Shown: in pieces, positions 17,271-25,719 of the stretch
Layout of the letters: each line of letters begins with the position of its first letter
Position numbering within the stretch: the stretch's first letter is position 1
Origin: CAYJAB01 sp964368305
GTDB taxonomy: Bacteria; Bacillota_I; Bacilli_A; Erysipelotrichales; Erysipelotrichaceae
Reading direction: 5' to 3'
NCBI GenBank assembly: GCA_964368305.1
Contig: CAYJAB010000009.1
Coordinates: 1 to 50,923, forward strand
DNA length: 50,923 nt
Program-made: the position numbers and the translations under genes
Notes under the pieces: generated by a model
Told to the model about the DNA's origin: nothing
The model's database searches: none
What the model saw: the letters and a program-made list of their open reading frames with translations, nothing else

Positions 17271-18278
17271 TTATGCCTCCTTACCTGGCTTATATTCAAG
17301 CCAACATGAACAAATATGCGTTGAAGTAATTTTCTTCTCTTCAGGCATTTGGATTTTACAAATTTTCATTGCTTTATCACAACGATCCACAAATGGACAT
17401 CCAGCAGGAGGTTTTAATAAATCCGGTGGTGATCCAGGGATTGGTCTTAATTCCTCTTTTTCAGTTGCATCTGGATTATTAATACTATTTAATAATCCAA
17501 TTGTATAAGGATGTTTTGCAGAATAGAAGATTTCTTCATCTGTTCCTTGTTCCACAATTTTTCCACCATACATAATCATAATTCTATCGCATAAAGAAGC
17601 AACAACACCTAAGTCATGCGTAATCATAATAATCGATGTACTTGTTTCTTCCTTTAAACTTTGAATCAGTTCAAGAACCTGCGCTTGAATTGTAACATCC
17701 AATGCTGTCGTAGGCTCATCTGCAATGATTAACTTTGGATTACACGCAAGTGCAATCGCAATGATAATTCTTTGTCTCATCCCACCTGAAAATTGATGTG
17801 GATATTGTCTAATTCTTTCTCTTGGAGTAGGTATTCCTACTTTTTCCATTAATTTAATTGCATATTCAACTGCTTCTTTTTTACTCATTTTAGTATGAAT
17901 CAATAAAGGTTCAATTAATTGCGTTTCAATTCTTAATACTGGATTTAGAAATGTCATAGGATCTTGGAAAATCATTGACATATCTTTTCCACGAATCATA
18001 CGCATTTTCCTCTCATATTCTTTAACACCCGCTTTAGTTAAATTTGCAGAAGAAATATTTTCACCATTGAAAATAATATCCCCATTTACTACTTTTCCAT
18101 TGTCTGCAAGTAGACCCATAACAGAAAACATCGTTTGACTTTTTCCACTACCTGATTCTCCTACTATACCTACAACTTCTCTTTTATTTACATGAAATGA
18201 TACATCTCTCACCGCTTGAACCGCACCCGCTTCTGTTTCAAAATGCGTTGTTAAGTTTTTAATTTCTAATATTGCCAT
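17271..18278 (-). CDS. oppD: Oligopeptide ABC transporter ATP-binding protein OppD
   Basis: 335-residue partner ATPase of OppF. Walker A GESGSGKSQ (about 40-48), Q-loop MIFQDPMTFLNPV, signature FSGGMRQRIIIAIAL, Walker B LIIADEPTTALD, switch His in MITHDLGVV. The C-terminal extension carries Cys residues (CPFVDRCDKAMKIC and HICSC). The ribosome binding site is TAGGTA, weaker than those of its neighbours. It lies nine bases after oppC. Confidence 0.95.
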   Translation of the reverse strand: MAILEIKNLTTHFETEAGAVQAVRDVSFHVNKREVVGIVGESGSGKSQTMFSVMGLLADNGKVVNGDIIFNGENISSANLTKAGVKEYERKMRMIRGKDMSMIFQDPMTFLNPVLRIETQLIEPLLIHTKMSKKEAVEYAIKLMEKVGIPTPRERIRQYPHQFSGGMRQRIIIAIALACNPKLIIADEPTTALDVTIQAQVLELIQSLKEETSTSIIMITHDLGVVASLCDRIMIMYGGKIVEQGTDEEIFYSAKHPYTIGLLNSINNPDATEKEELRPIPGSPPDLLKPPAGCPFVDRCDKAMKICKIQMPEEKKITSTHICSCWLEYKPGKEA

Positions 18279-18287
18279 AATTTTTAC

Positions 18288-19205
18288 CTACTTCTTCTTA
18301 GGATCAAGGGCATCCCCAAGTCCATCTCCTACAAAATTCAGTGACAACATCGTAATACAAATTGAAGCTACCGGCCAAATTACTTGAATTGGATGACTTA
18401 CAATTAAACTACGTGCTTCACTTGCTAAAGATCCCCAACTCGCCATAGGTACAGAAATACCAATACCTAAGAAACTTAAGAATGCTTCCGTAAAGATTGC
18501 TGATGGTACCATTAATGTTAATGAAACAATGATTGGACCCATACAGTTAATAATTAAGTGTTTAAATAAGATACGTGTACGACTCGCCCCAATAACATGA
18601 CTTGCTAATGCAAATTCTTGATTTTTTAAAGTCATAACCTGACTTCTTACAAGACGTGCCATACCAATCCAACTCGAGATACAAATCCCAACTAAAATTC
18701 CTAAAATATCATTTTCAGTTATAACCAACTGAATTAAAATTACATACAACATACTTGGTACAGAATACATAATATCCACAAATCTCATCATAAAATTATC
18801 TGTTTTTCCACCAACATAACCAGAAACTCCACCATAGACAACCCCAATGATTAAACTGATAAATGCTGCTGCAAATCCTACACCTAAACTAATACGCGCT
18901 CCATACATAATACGTACAAAGATATCACGTCCCATTTTATCTGTTCCCATAGGGTGTTCAAAACTTGGTAATGCATTACGATTATCAATGTTTTGTCCAT
19001 CATATGTATAAGGGGATAACATCGGACCAAATATCGCAAATACAATGAATATTGCTAAAACAATTAGCCCTGCCATCGCAAGTTTATTTTTCTTAAATCT
19101 ACCCCAAGCATCTTGGAAATAAGTTTTCGACTCAACAGCAATAAACTCAGTATTTTTTTCTGTTTCTTCTAATTTTTCAAAAAGACTTTTATCAATTGTA
19201 GTCAT
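18288..19205 (-). CDS. oppC: Oligopeptide ABC transporter permease OppC
   Basis: 305-residue inner-membrane permease with an N-terminal cytoplasmic stretch, a first helix (about 42-62) and the binding-protein-dependent transport domain (about 100-300). The N-terminal OppC-type motif WGRFKKNKLAMAGL and HPMGTDKMGRDIFVRIMYGARISL are diagnostic. The EAA loop is near SHVIGASRTRILFKHL. It forms a heterodimer channel with OppB, encoded nine bases upstream. Confidence 0.95.
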   Translation of the reverse strand: MTTIDKSLFEKLEETEKNTEFIAVESKTYFQDAWGRFKKNKLAMAGLIVLAIFIVFAIFGPMLSPYTYDGQNIDNRNALPSFEHPMGTDKMGRDIFVRIMYGARISLGVGFAAAFISLIIGVVYGGVSGYVGGKTDNFMMRFVDIMYSVPSMLYVILIQLVITENDILGILVGICISSWIGMARLVRSQVMTLKNQEFALASHVIGASRTRILFKHLIINCMGPIIVSLTLMVPSAIFTEAFLSFLGIGISVPMASWGSLASEARSLIVSHPIQVIWPVASICITMLSLNFVGDGLGDALDPKKK

Positions 19206-19214
19206 ACTTACCTC

Positions 19215-20135
19215 CTAATCTGATAACTTGATTCTAGGATCAATCATCGCTGCAATAATATCTGAAACAATATTCGCAACAATAATAAAGAACCCTAAAA
19301 ATAAAGTAATTCCCATAATAATCGTGTAGTCACGATTTGTAATACTACTTACAAACTCAGCTCCAATTCCTGGAATTGAGAATAAATTTTCAATAACAAA
19401 ACTTCCTGTCATAAGATATGCTAATGCAGGTCCTGCATATGTAACTACAGGCAACAAAGCATTTTTTAATGCATGACGTGTATAAAGTGTCCACTTACTA
19501 CACCCTTTTGCTTTTGCTAAAGTCATATAATCTTGTTTTAAAACTTCAGTCATACTTGATTTCACCAAACGTGCTACAACAGAAATTGTATTTAGTGATA
19601 ACGCAAGAACAGGCATTACATAATGTGCAGGTGTTTTTAATCCAATAAGTGGGAACCATCCCAGTTCAACACCAAACACCATCATCAAACCAAGTGCAAG
19701 CAAGAAACTTGGAACACTAACACCCGATGTAACAATAATCATAACCACATTTTTAACCCATGTCTTTTTTGTAAGTGCTGCAGTCATTCCTAATGTAATT
19801 CCCACAACCATTGCAAAACTGAATGCTACAAGTCCTAATTTCATTGTAACTGGTGCACTTGTTAAGATAATATCGCTAACCTCTTTTTGTTTACGAACCA
19901 AAGATTCACCAAAGTCTCCTTTGAATACATTAGACATATATCTAAAATACTGCTCAGGAACACTGTCATTTAAACCATATTTTTCATTCATCATTTCTAT
20001 TATTGCAGGATCCATAAACTTATCTGTTTGAAATGGACTACCCGGAACTGCTTTCATTAATACAAATGTGATACTTGATAGTAACAATAAAGTTACAATA
20101 CCCATTAATACTCTTCTTGTTAGATATTTAAGCAT
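19215..20135 (-). CDS. oppB: Oligopeptide ABC transporter permease OppB
   Basis: 306-residue permease, about six helices. Family motifs: N-terminal KYLTRRVLMGIVTLLLLSSITFVLM, LNDSVPEQYFRYMSNVFKGDFGESL, and the coupling loop YMTLAKAKGCSKWTLYTRHALKNALLPVVT. It follows M24 copy 3 by 25 bases with a GGAGG ribosome binding site, and leads the contiguous oppBCDFA block. Confidence 0.95.
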   Translation of the reverse strand: MLKYLTRRVLMGIVTLLLLSSITFVLMKAVPGSPFQTDKFMDPAIIEMMNEKYGLNDSVPEQYFRYMSNVFKGDFGESLVRKQKEVSDIILTSAPVTMKLGLVAFSFAMVVGITLGMTAALTKKTWVKNVVMIIVTSGVSVPSFLLALGLMMVFGVELGWFPLIGLKTPAHYVMPVLALSLNTISVVARLVKSSMTEVLKQDYMTLAKAKGCSKWTLYTRHALKNALLPVVTYAGPALAYLMTGSFVIENLFSIPGIGAEFVSSITNRDYTIIMGITLFLGFFIIVANIVSDIIAAMIDPRIKLSD

Positions 20136-20160
20136 ACCATTCTCCTCCTAATTAGATACT

Positions 20161-21345
20161 TTATTTAATTAAATACAAGGCTTGTTGTGGAGGCACAAGA
20201 AATTCGCATCCTGAATCTCTTACCACAACATCCTCTTCAATCCCAACTGCGCCATATTCTGTATCTACACTTGGTTCAAGTGTGAAACAACTTCCAGCAA
20301 CAATCGGTGTATGAATTGCTTCTGATCGATCTACACCATTTCTTTCAGGCCCTAACAGTTGTCCACCATCATGCGCATAAGCTCCAATAGAATGCCCTAA
20401 AGAACTTCTCCAACTTGGATACCCTTTTGACATTACATATTCTCTTGCAACACAATCAATTTCAAATCCTGTCTTACCAACTTTGAGTGCATCTGCAGCT
20501 TTTGCGATTGCATCTCTTACAGTCTCAAATCCATGAACTGCACCAGCTGGTGCAGATGTTTCACCATCCTTTAAGACGTAATACATACGTTGCATATCAC
20601 TGCCATATCCCTCATATCGTATACCAAAGTCTACATTGACTAAGTCGCCTTTTTTTACAGTCACATCCGGCGCGCCCATATGTCCTCTCGGACAATCTTT
20701 CCCACTAAACACGCCAGGATTGTACGACTTAGGCCAAGAATACTCTAAGCCTCTTTTTTCAGTTTCATCTTGGAAAAATTTTTGAATATCAGCACATTTA
20801 ACACCTTCTTTAATAAAGTCTTTTGCTGCATCAAATATTTCCTGCGTAATTTCACTTGCTCTTCTCATTAAAGCAATCTCACGTTCTGTTTTAATTCCTT
20901 TAACAGTTTTTACAATTTTAGAACTACTCACAAATTCACAGTTAACTCCACTTTGTTCAAATGCCTCTTTTATATGTAAATATGTTCCATAGCTTAGTCC
21001 ATCTGAACTTGGATCTTCTTCTGAGAAGTTAAGTGCAACAACTTTTGGTTGTTTTACTTTCATATAATTTGAAATAGACTCTACAAATGAAACTTCAAAC
21101 CCTTCAACATCGTCAAATGTTTCAGCATGCACATATCCATTTTTATCTATTGGTGTACAAATACATTTACTTGAACCATCCTGATTAAAGATCAATGCAG
21201 TAAACCCAATAAATTCATGATCACTGATAATCGGTAAAATAGGTTCACTATTTGTCGCCGATTCGTGTCCTGCAATAATCCACATGTCGATGTTTTCATT
21301 TTTCATAATTTCAGTTGCTAATTTTATTTTTTCTTTATCAAACAT
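20161..21345 (-). CDS. M24 family Xaa-Pro peptidase, copy 3
   Basis: 394 residues with the creatinase-like N-terminal domain and an M24 catalytic domain. Ligand motifs: NVDFG (Asp), YGSDMQRMYYV (Asp), LGHSIGAYAHDGG (His), FTLEPSV (Glu), VGIEEDVVV (Glu). The shared N-terminal NSEPILPIISDHEF segment matches MRSEPILPVLGDMEF of copy 2, so these two are probably duplicates. It is the promoter-proximal gene of the opp transcript, coupling peptide hydrolysis to uptake. The ribosome binding site is GAGGAG at 21356-21351. Confidence 0.9.
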   Translation of the reverse strand: MFDKEKIKLATEIMKNENIDMWIIAGHESATNSEPILPIISDHEFIGFTALIFNQDGSSKCICTPIDKNGYVHAETFDDVEGFEVSFVESISNYMKVKQPKVVALNFSEEDPSSDGLSYGTYLHIKEAFEQSGVNCEFVSSSKIVKTVKGIKTEREIALMRRASEITQEIFDAAKDFIKEGVKCADIQKFFQDETEKRGLEYSWPKSYNPGVFSGKDCPRGHMGAPDVTVKKGDLVNVDFGIRYEGYGSDMQRMYYVLKDGETSAPAGAVHGFETVRDAIAKAADALKVGKTGFEIDCVAREYVMSKGYPSWRSSLGHSIGAYAHDGGQLLGPERNGVDRSEAIHTPIVAGSCFTLEPSVDTEYGAVGIEEDVVVRDSGCEFLVPPQQALYLIK

Positions 21346-21372
21346 ACACTTCTCCTCTTGTAACTGTATTCA

Positions 21373-21400
21373 ATTATATATTATTTTTCATTTTTTGCAA
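21373..21400 (-). promoter_or_regulatory. Promoter of the M24-oppBCDFA operon
   Basis: Minus strand TTGCAA (21400-21395), 16-base spacer, TATAAT (21378-21373), about 28 bases before the start codon of M24 copy 3. Confidence 0.7.
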
Positions 21401-21476
21401 GTGTTTTTGAAACATTTTTCATATTGATGAAAGAATTTACATTTATTTTTTCATTAACAAATCAAACTACATACGA

Positions 21477-22715
21477 TTACCCCTTAATCTCTACAAAGTT
21501 TCCTTCTTTAAAGATCGGATATTCATTCCCCTCTTTATCATATCCAACCACGCACATATCATCTGTTCCAAACATAAAATCAATATGAATATTAGAATAA
21601 TTTAAATTAACTTCACTCCACGCTTCAATATCCAATGGATCAAGTCCTTTAAACATTGAAGGAAAACCTTTCCCTAACGCAAGATGACATGAAGCATTTT
21701 CATCATAGAGCGTGTTATAAAACAACAGTCCACTTTGTGAAATAGGAGACTTATCTTCTACAAGTGCAACCTCTCCTAAATATTCACTTCCTTCATCTTT
21801 TTTAATTAGATCCTCAAGTAACTTTTGATTTTTAGGTGCATACAAGCCTACCACTTTTCCATCTTTAAACTCAAACCAGAAATCTTCTACAATCATTCCG
21901 CCCAATTCTAATGGTTTACTTGCATACACTTTTCCATCCACTCTATATTTATCAGGACACGAACTGATTTCCTCAGTAGGAATGTTTGCTACATACGTAA
22001 AACTTTCCCCTGCTTGCATCCCTCCATTCCAAGAATGATTTGGATGAAGTCCAATTACTAAGTCTGTCCCTAAACTATTTTTAAAATGTAGACGATCCAA
22101 TTTTATCGTATTTAAATATTTTGAATATTTTCCTAAACGATAGAAATGTTCTTTCCAATCTTCATATGGATTATTTTCAAATTGCACACGACAGATGTCA
22201 TAAATTGTATTAAACATATTATCAAGTGCAACTTCTGGCACATCATTTGGAAATAATGTTTCCGCCCATAATTGATTTGGATAACTACAAATACACCACT
22301 GTATCCCATCTTTCGCAATGTAATGACGGATATGATTTCTTAAATCATTTGTGAATGTTTGAAGTGCACTACTTGCATCTTGATTTAACCCTTCATATAA
22401 ATAAGGGTAGGCAGATTTCACCAATAGTGAACATGCACCTTGTTTTAAATAATGGACACGACTTTCCTTTTGCCATTCTTCTACTTTTGAAATCATAGAA
22501 GGATCTACTTGTTTGCATCTTTCTTTATCCACGTAAGCATCCGTATAAAACACTATGACATCTTTCGCTTTTTTCTCAAATGCTATTTTTGTAATTTCGC
22601 GCACCAATGGATACGCATCTACAGGCGCTTCTACAATTAAATATTGATCCTTTTTAACATTAACCCCAAGTTCTACAAGTAATCTTGCATACTTTGTTAA
22701 GCGAATATCTTTCAT
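21477..22715 (-). CDS. Aminopeptidase, M29 family
   Basis: Thermophilic-aminopeptidase-type (AmpS/PepS-like) metallo-aminopeptidase, 412 residues, usual length. Recognisable family segments are KYARLLVELGVNVKKDQYLIVEAPVDA at the N-terminus, ECP-type GGMQAGESFTYVANIPTEEI, DGKVYASKPLELGG, the catalytic region HLALGKGFPSMF, and the C-terminal NIHIDFMFGTDDMCVVGYDKEGNEYPIF with the metal-binding His and Asp. It begins eight bases after M24 copy 4 and so shares its promoter; the ribosome binding site is AGGTG. Broad-specificity removal of N-terminal residues is expected. Confidence 0.92.
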   Translation of the reverse strand: MKDIRLTKYARLLVELGVNVKKDQYLIVEAPVDAYPLVREITKIAFEKKAKDVIVFYTDAYVDKERCKQVDPSMISKVEEWQKESRVHYLKQGACSLLVKSAYPYLYEGLNQDASSALQTFTNDLRNHIRHYIAKDGIQWCICSYPNQLWAETLFPNDVPEVALDNMFNTIYDICRVQFENNPYEDWKEHFYRLGKYSKYLNTIKLDRLHFKNSLGTDLVIGLHPNHSWNGGMQAGESFTYVANIPTEEISSCPDKYRVDGKVYASKPLELGGMIVEDFWFEFKDGKVVGLYAPKNQKLLEDLIKKDEGSEYLGEVALVEDKSPISQSGLLFYNTLYDENASCHLALGKGFPSMFKGLDPLDIEAWSEVNLNYSNIHIDFMFGTDDMCVVGYDKEGNEYPIFKEGNFVEIKG

Positions 22716-22723
22716 ATATGCAC

Positions 22724-23896
22724 CTAATCTTTACAAACGTATATTTTATCTTGACGTGTTGTTAAATACACCGCACCATCTTTTGTAATATACGCCATAT
22801 CTTCCTGACCAATTTTTCCATCTTCAAAGCTTAAGTTAATATCAACTGTAAACACCATACCCACTTCCATATTTGCTTCTACTCTTCCTAAATATCTTTC
22901 CCATCTTGGACCCATCATTACTCCACCATCATGTGTTTCAAGTCCAACTTGGTGACCAAAACCAAAGTTAAAGTCTGGATATCCAAATGATTTCACCACT
23001 TCACGTGCTTTTTCATCTGGTACATATGCAGGCGTATTTTCTCTCATAAGCGCTAGACCCGCATCTTGTGCGATATGTATATTATCTAAAGCTTCTTGAT
23101 ATTTTGCTGGTGCTGTTGTTTCATCATCCTTACAAACATAGTAAACACGTTGGATATCTGAACAATATCCATTTACCCTTACACCAAAATCAAGTGTAAC
23201 TAAATCTCCCTTTTCTACTTTATATTCACCAGGACCAGCATGTCCACCTGGCGCGTTTGGAAGCATAACGCCTGGATTATGTTTTTCTTCCCATGCATTT
23301 TGATGTCCATAAAACGCTATTCTATCTTGACAGAATTTATGAATTTCAATCTGAGTTTTTCCTGCACGAATAAAATCAGTCGCCTCTTTTAAAATTGTTT
23401 CTGTACACGCAATCGCAAGCTTTATATTTTCAACTTCACTTAGTGTTTTTCTTCCACGTAGTTTATTAATAATTCCACCTGCAGATACGATTTCACCTTT
23501 GTATCCATACTCTGTGAATAATTCCATCAACATCATATACATACCATGCGTTAAACCATCACTTGCTACATCCAATGAATAATTTAATGCGATTGTATTT
23601 GGTTTAAAACGATCTAACAATTCGAAAAAAGCAGTTTTAAAACTTTTATCATATGTTAATACTTCATCATAAATCCCCATTTGAGACATCCCAAAAGAAT
23701 CCAAATGTCCTGCTAATACTAAGTTTGTATCCTTCGTAATTGCTACGACTGTAATTCCACCAAACTCTACTGTACTAATCAAAGGAATAACCGGTTCCGA
23801 ATTCATTACTGTCTCTCTTCCGATTGTTAGCCATAAATCAATTTTCTCTTCTTCTACAATTCCCATCGCTTGTCTTACTTTGTCTTTTTGTATCAT
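22724..23896 (-). CDS. M24 family peptidase, copy 4
   Basis: 390 residues when started at the ATG at 23896, which has GAGGTG six bases upstream. A longer frame to 23947 would run through the predicted -10 box and is rejected. Motifs: TLDFGVRVNGYCSDIQRVYYV (two Asp), FGHQVGLETHDGG (His), GQEDMAYI (Glu). The first Glu ligand seen as FT-E-PS in copies 2 and 3 reads FTVDINLS here, so Asp appears to replace Glu. The enzyme may still bind metal, possibly with different activity. First gene of an operon with the M29 aminopeptidase, behind a promoter carrying a catabolite-response-like site. Confidence 0.88.
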   Translation of the reverse strand: MIQKDKVRQAMGIVEEEKIDLWLTIGRETVMNSEPVIPLISTVEFGGITVVAITKDTNLVLAGHLDSFGMSQMGIYDEVLTYDKSFKTAFFELLDRFKPNTIALNYSLDVASDGLTHGMYMMLMELFTEYGYKGEIVSAGGIINKLRGRKTLSEVENIKLAIACTETILKEATDFIRAGKTQIEIHKFCQDRIAFYGHQNAWEEKHNPGVMLPNAPGGHAGPGEYKVEKGDLVTLDFGVRVNGYCSDIQRVYYVCKDDETTAPAKYQEALDNIHIAQDAGLALMRENTPAYVPDEKAREVVKSFGYPDFNFGFGHQVGLETHDGGVMMGPRWERYLGRVEANMEVGMVFTVDINLSFEDGKIGQEDMAYITKDGAVYLTTRQDKIYVCKD

Positions 23897-23917
23897 ATTG
23901 TTCACCTCATAAGATAC

Positions 23918-23947
23918 ATTATAAATGTAAACGTTTGCTAAAATCAA
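23918..23947 (-). promoter_or_regulatory. Promoter with cre-like operator
   Basis: Minus strand TTGATT (23947-23942), 18-base spacer, TATAAT (23923-23918). The spacer holds AGCAAACGTTTACA (23939-23926), which matches the CcpA catabolite-response consensus at 12 of 14 positions with an intact CG centre. Binding between -35 and -10 would repress. Supports carbon-catabolite control of this peptidase operon; inference. Confidence 0.5.
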
Positions 23948-23988
23948 TCATTTTCTTTCATTTTTCAATGTAAATTGTTTCACAACAT

Positions 23989-24020
23989 AAAAAAAGTAGT
24001 ATTTATTAAATACTACTTTT
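23989..24020 (-). terminator. udp terminator
   Basis: Minus strand AAAAGTAGTAT (24020-24010), a seven-base loop, ATACTACTTTT (24002-23992), continuing into a T-run to 23989. It starts four bases after the udp stop codon. Confidence 0.9.
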
Positions 24021-24023
24021 ACT

Positions 24024-24806
24024 TTATATATTATTTTTATCTGCTTCAATGACTTCTTTTAAAGCTTCAATCGCTACTTTAATCGCCATTTCAGTATCAT
24101 GCACTTGAGGATTATCAAGCCCTGCTTTTTCTCTTTCTTGATTCGCAACAACTAAGAAGCAAGATCCACATCTTACCTTTAAATAACTCGCTACAATAAA
24201 CAGTGCTGCAGATTCCATCTCAGATGCCTTACACCCAAGTCTTAACCATGCATCCCATTTTGTATTTAACTCTTGATGATTTGGAAGTGAGTTTGGACGA
24301 TGTTGACCATAAAATGCATCTTTACATTGAACAACCCCCGCATGATATGTTTGATTTAATTTCTTACTTGCAGAAACCAAATGATTTACGATATCTAAGT
24401 TAGCTATCGCCGGAAATTCAATTGGCGCATATTCTTTTGTAGTTCCTTCAAATCGAATTGCACCCGTTGCAATAACGACATCTCCACCTTTTACATCGAT
24501 ATCCATCCCACCGCATGTTCCCACACGAATAAATGTATGTGCTCCAATTGCTACAAGTTCTTCCATCGCAATAGAAGCCGATGGACCACCTATTCCAGTC
24601 GACGTCACACTCACTTTAACACCGTTTAAGTACCCAGTATATGTCACATACTCTCTTGAATCGCCAACAAGCTTCGCATCGTCAAAATGCTTTGCGATTT
24701 TTTCACATCTTTTTGGGTCTCCTGGAAGAATAACGTACTCTCCAATATCTTTTGGACCTACTCCAATATGATACTGCTTATCTGAACCTTGTGTATAATC
24801 AACCAT
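24024..24806 (-). CDS. udp: Uridine phosphorylase
   Basis: Nucleoside phosphorylase of family 1, 260 residues; cleaves uridine with phosphate to uracil and ribose-1-phosphate. The pattern matches Udp: VILPGDPKRCEKIAKHFDDAKLVGDSREYVTYTG (phosphate-binding Gly and Arg), STGIGGPSASIAMEEL, FIRVGTCGGMD (phosphate site Arg-Val-Gly-Thr), and KASEMESAALFIVASYL (Met-Glu ribose site). A purine-specific or broad enzyme cannot be fully excluded. It follows the patatin gene by 11 bases with GGAGGT ahead of its ATG, and ends at a strong terminator. Confidence 0.9.
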   Translation of the reverse strand: MVDYTQGSDKQYHIGVGPKDIGEYVILPGDPKRCEKIAKHFDDAKLVGDSREYVTYTGYLNGVKVSVTSTGIGGPSASIAMEELVAIGAHTFIRVGTCGGMDIDVKGGDVVIATGAIRFEGTTKEYAPIEFPAIANLDIVNHLVSASKKLNQTYHAGVVQCKDAFYGQHRPNSLPNHQELNTKWDAWLRLGCKASEMESAALFIVASYLKVRCGSCFLVVANQEREKAGLDNPQVHDTEMAIKVAIEALKEVIEADKNNI

Positions 24807-24817
24807 CTTATTACCTC

Positions 24818-25669
24818 CTATTTAATATATTTAAATATTTCTTCTTTCCTTAATTCACAATCACTTCTTCCCAACTCAAATAGTTCCTTTAATTTCTCAG
24901 GATCTCCTGAAAATCTTGCTATACCCACATCTCTTGTTGGGAAAATTTGTAAACATTTACCTTCATTTGAGAGTTTCTCTATTATTGAGACTTCACGATA
25001 ATATACATCTGCACGTTGCTTTAAATCTTCAATCAACTTTGGATATTTAGGATAATTCATACGCATCAACATCTCAAATGCTTTACTACTTGGTTTTCTT
25101 TTAAATCCCGCAGGTTTTGTCGTAATAACAATATGTTTATCACAACCATAATGTACACTTCTATTAATAGGAATCATTGTTGTGATTCCACCATCTAAAT
25201 AACGTCTTCCTTCAAAATCTACTATTCTTCCTGCAATCGGAAGCGTACACGCTGCTTTTAATAATCGATATGTATCATCCATCTCTTGAACATTCTTCCA
25301 AAATGTTTCACCATACTCTAAATCATACACACCAATTTCAGCTTTCACTTTTGTTTTTCTTAACTGATTCAAATCAATTGGCATTATATCTTTTAATACT
25401 TCATCAAAGATATAATCATACCCAACATATCTACCCTCATGTAAAATAGAAGAAATTCCTATATTTCTTTTAGAACCTGCCCATGTAACACTTAATCCAT
25501 AAAGCTTATTTTTTTCTTTATTCAAATAATTACATAAATGCATTGCACCACTTGATATCCCTACTGCAAAATCTACTTCTATATTATGATCTATAAACCA
25601 AGAAAGCACACCCGCAGTATATGCACCACGTAGTCCACCACCTTCAAGCACTAAACCTATTTTACTCAT
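24818..25669 (-). CDS. Patatin-like phospholipase, copy 1
   Basis: Patatin/RssA-type lipid acyl hydrolase, 283 residues. Oxyanion loop EGGGLRG (9-15), nucleophile Ser39 in GISSG (37-41), catalytic Asp159 in LDGG. No signal peptide, so it is cytoplasmic or membrane-surface. A GTG nine bases upstream (25678) lies inside the Shine-Dalgarno TGAGGTG, so the ATG at 25669 is used. Forms an operon with udp; the metabolic link between them is not obvious. Resembles the YjjU/YlbK group of unknown natural substrate. Confidence 0.88.
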   Translation of the reverse strand: MSKIGLVLEGGGLRGAYTAGVLSWFIDHNIEVDFAVGISSGAMHLCNYLNKEKNKLYGLSVTWAGSKRNIGISSILHEGRYVGYDYIFDEVLKDIMPIDLNQLRKTKVKAEIGVYDLEYGETFWKNVQEMDDTYRLLKAACTLPIAGRIVDFEGRRYLDGGITTMIPINRSVHYGCDKHIVITTKPAGFKRKPSSKAFEMLMRMNYPKYPKLIEDLKQRADVYYREVSIIEKLSNEGKCLQIFPTRDVGIARFSGDPEKLKELFELGRSDCELRKEEIFKYIK

Positions 25670-25688
25670 TTTATTCACCTCAATATTG

Positions 25689-25718
25689 ATTATACCTTAT
25701 GTTGTAATACTTGTCTAA
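25689..25718 (-). promoter_or_regulatory. Promoter of patatin-udp
   Basis: Minus strand TTAGAC (25718-25713), 18-base spacer, TATAAT (25694-25689), about 20 bases from the start codon. The -35 box is adjacent to the end of the upstream cls gene. Confidence 0.55.
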
Positions 25719-25719
25719 C

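Noticed and set aside
14638..20135. Assigning the opp genes to nickel or dipeptide-specific import.
   Set aside because: The sequences show the general family 5 peptide pattern with no Ni-specific features; the peptidase neighbours support oligopeptides.
21408..21421. TGAAACATTTTTCA upstream of the opp promoter as a second cre site.
   Set aside because: Matches the outer positions but lacks the essential central CG and lies upstream of the -35 box.
23897..23947. N-terminal extension of M24 copy 4 by 17 residues.
   Set aside because: The extra codons overlap the predicted -10 box and cre-like site; a good ribosome binding site lies before the ATG at 23896.
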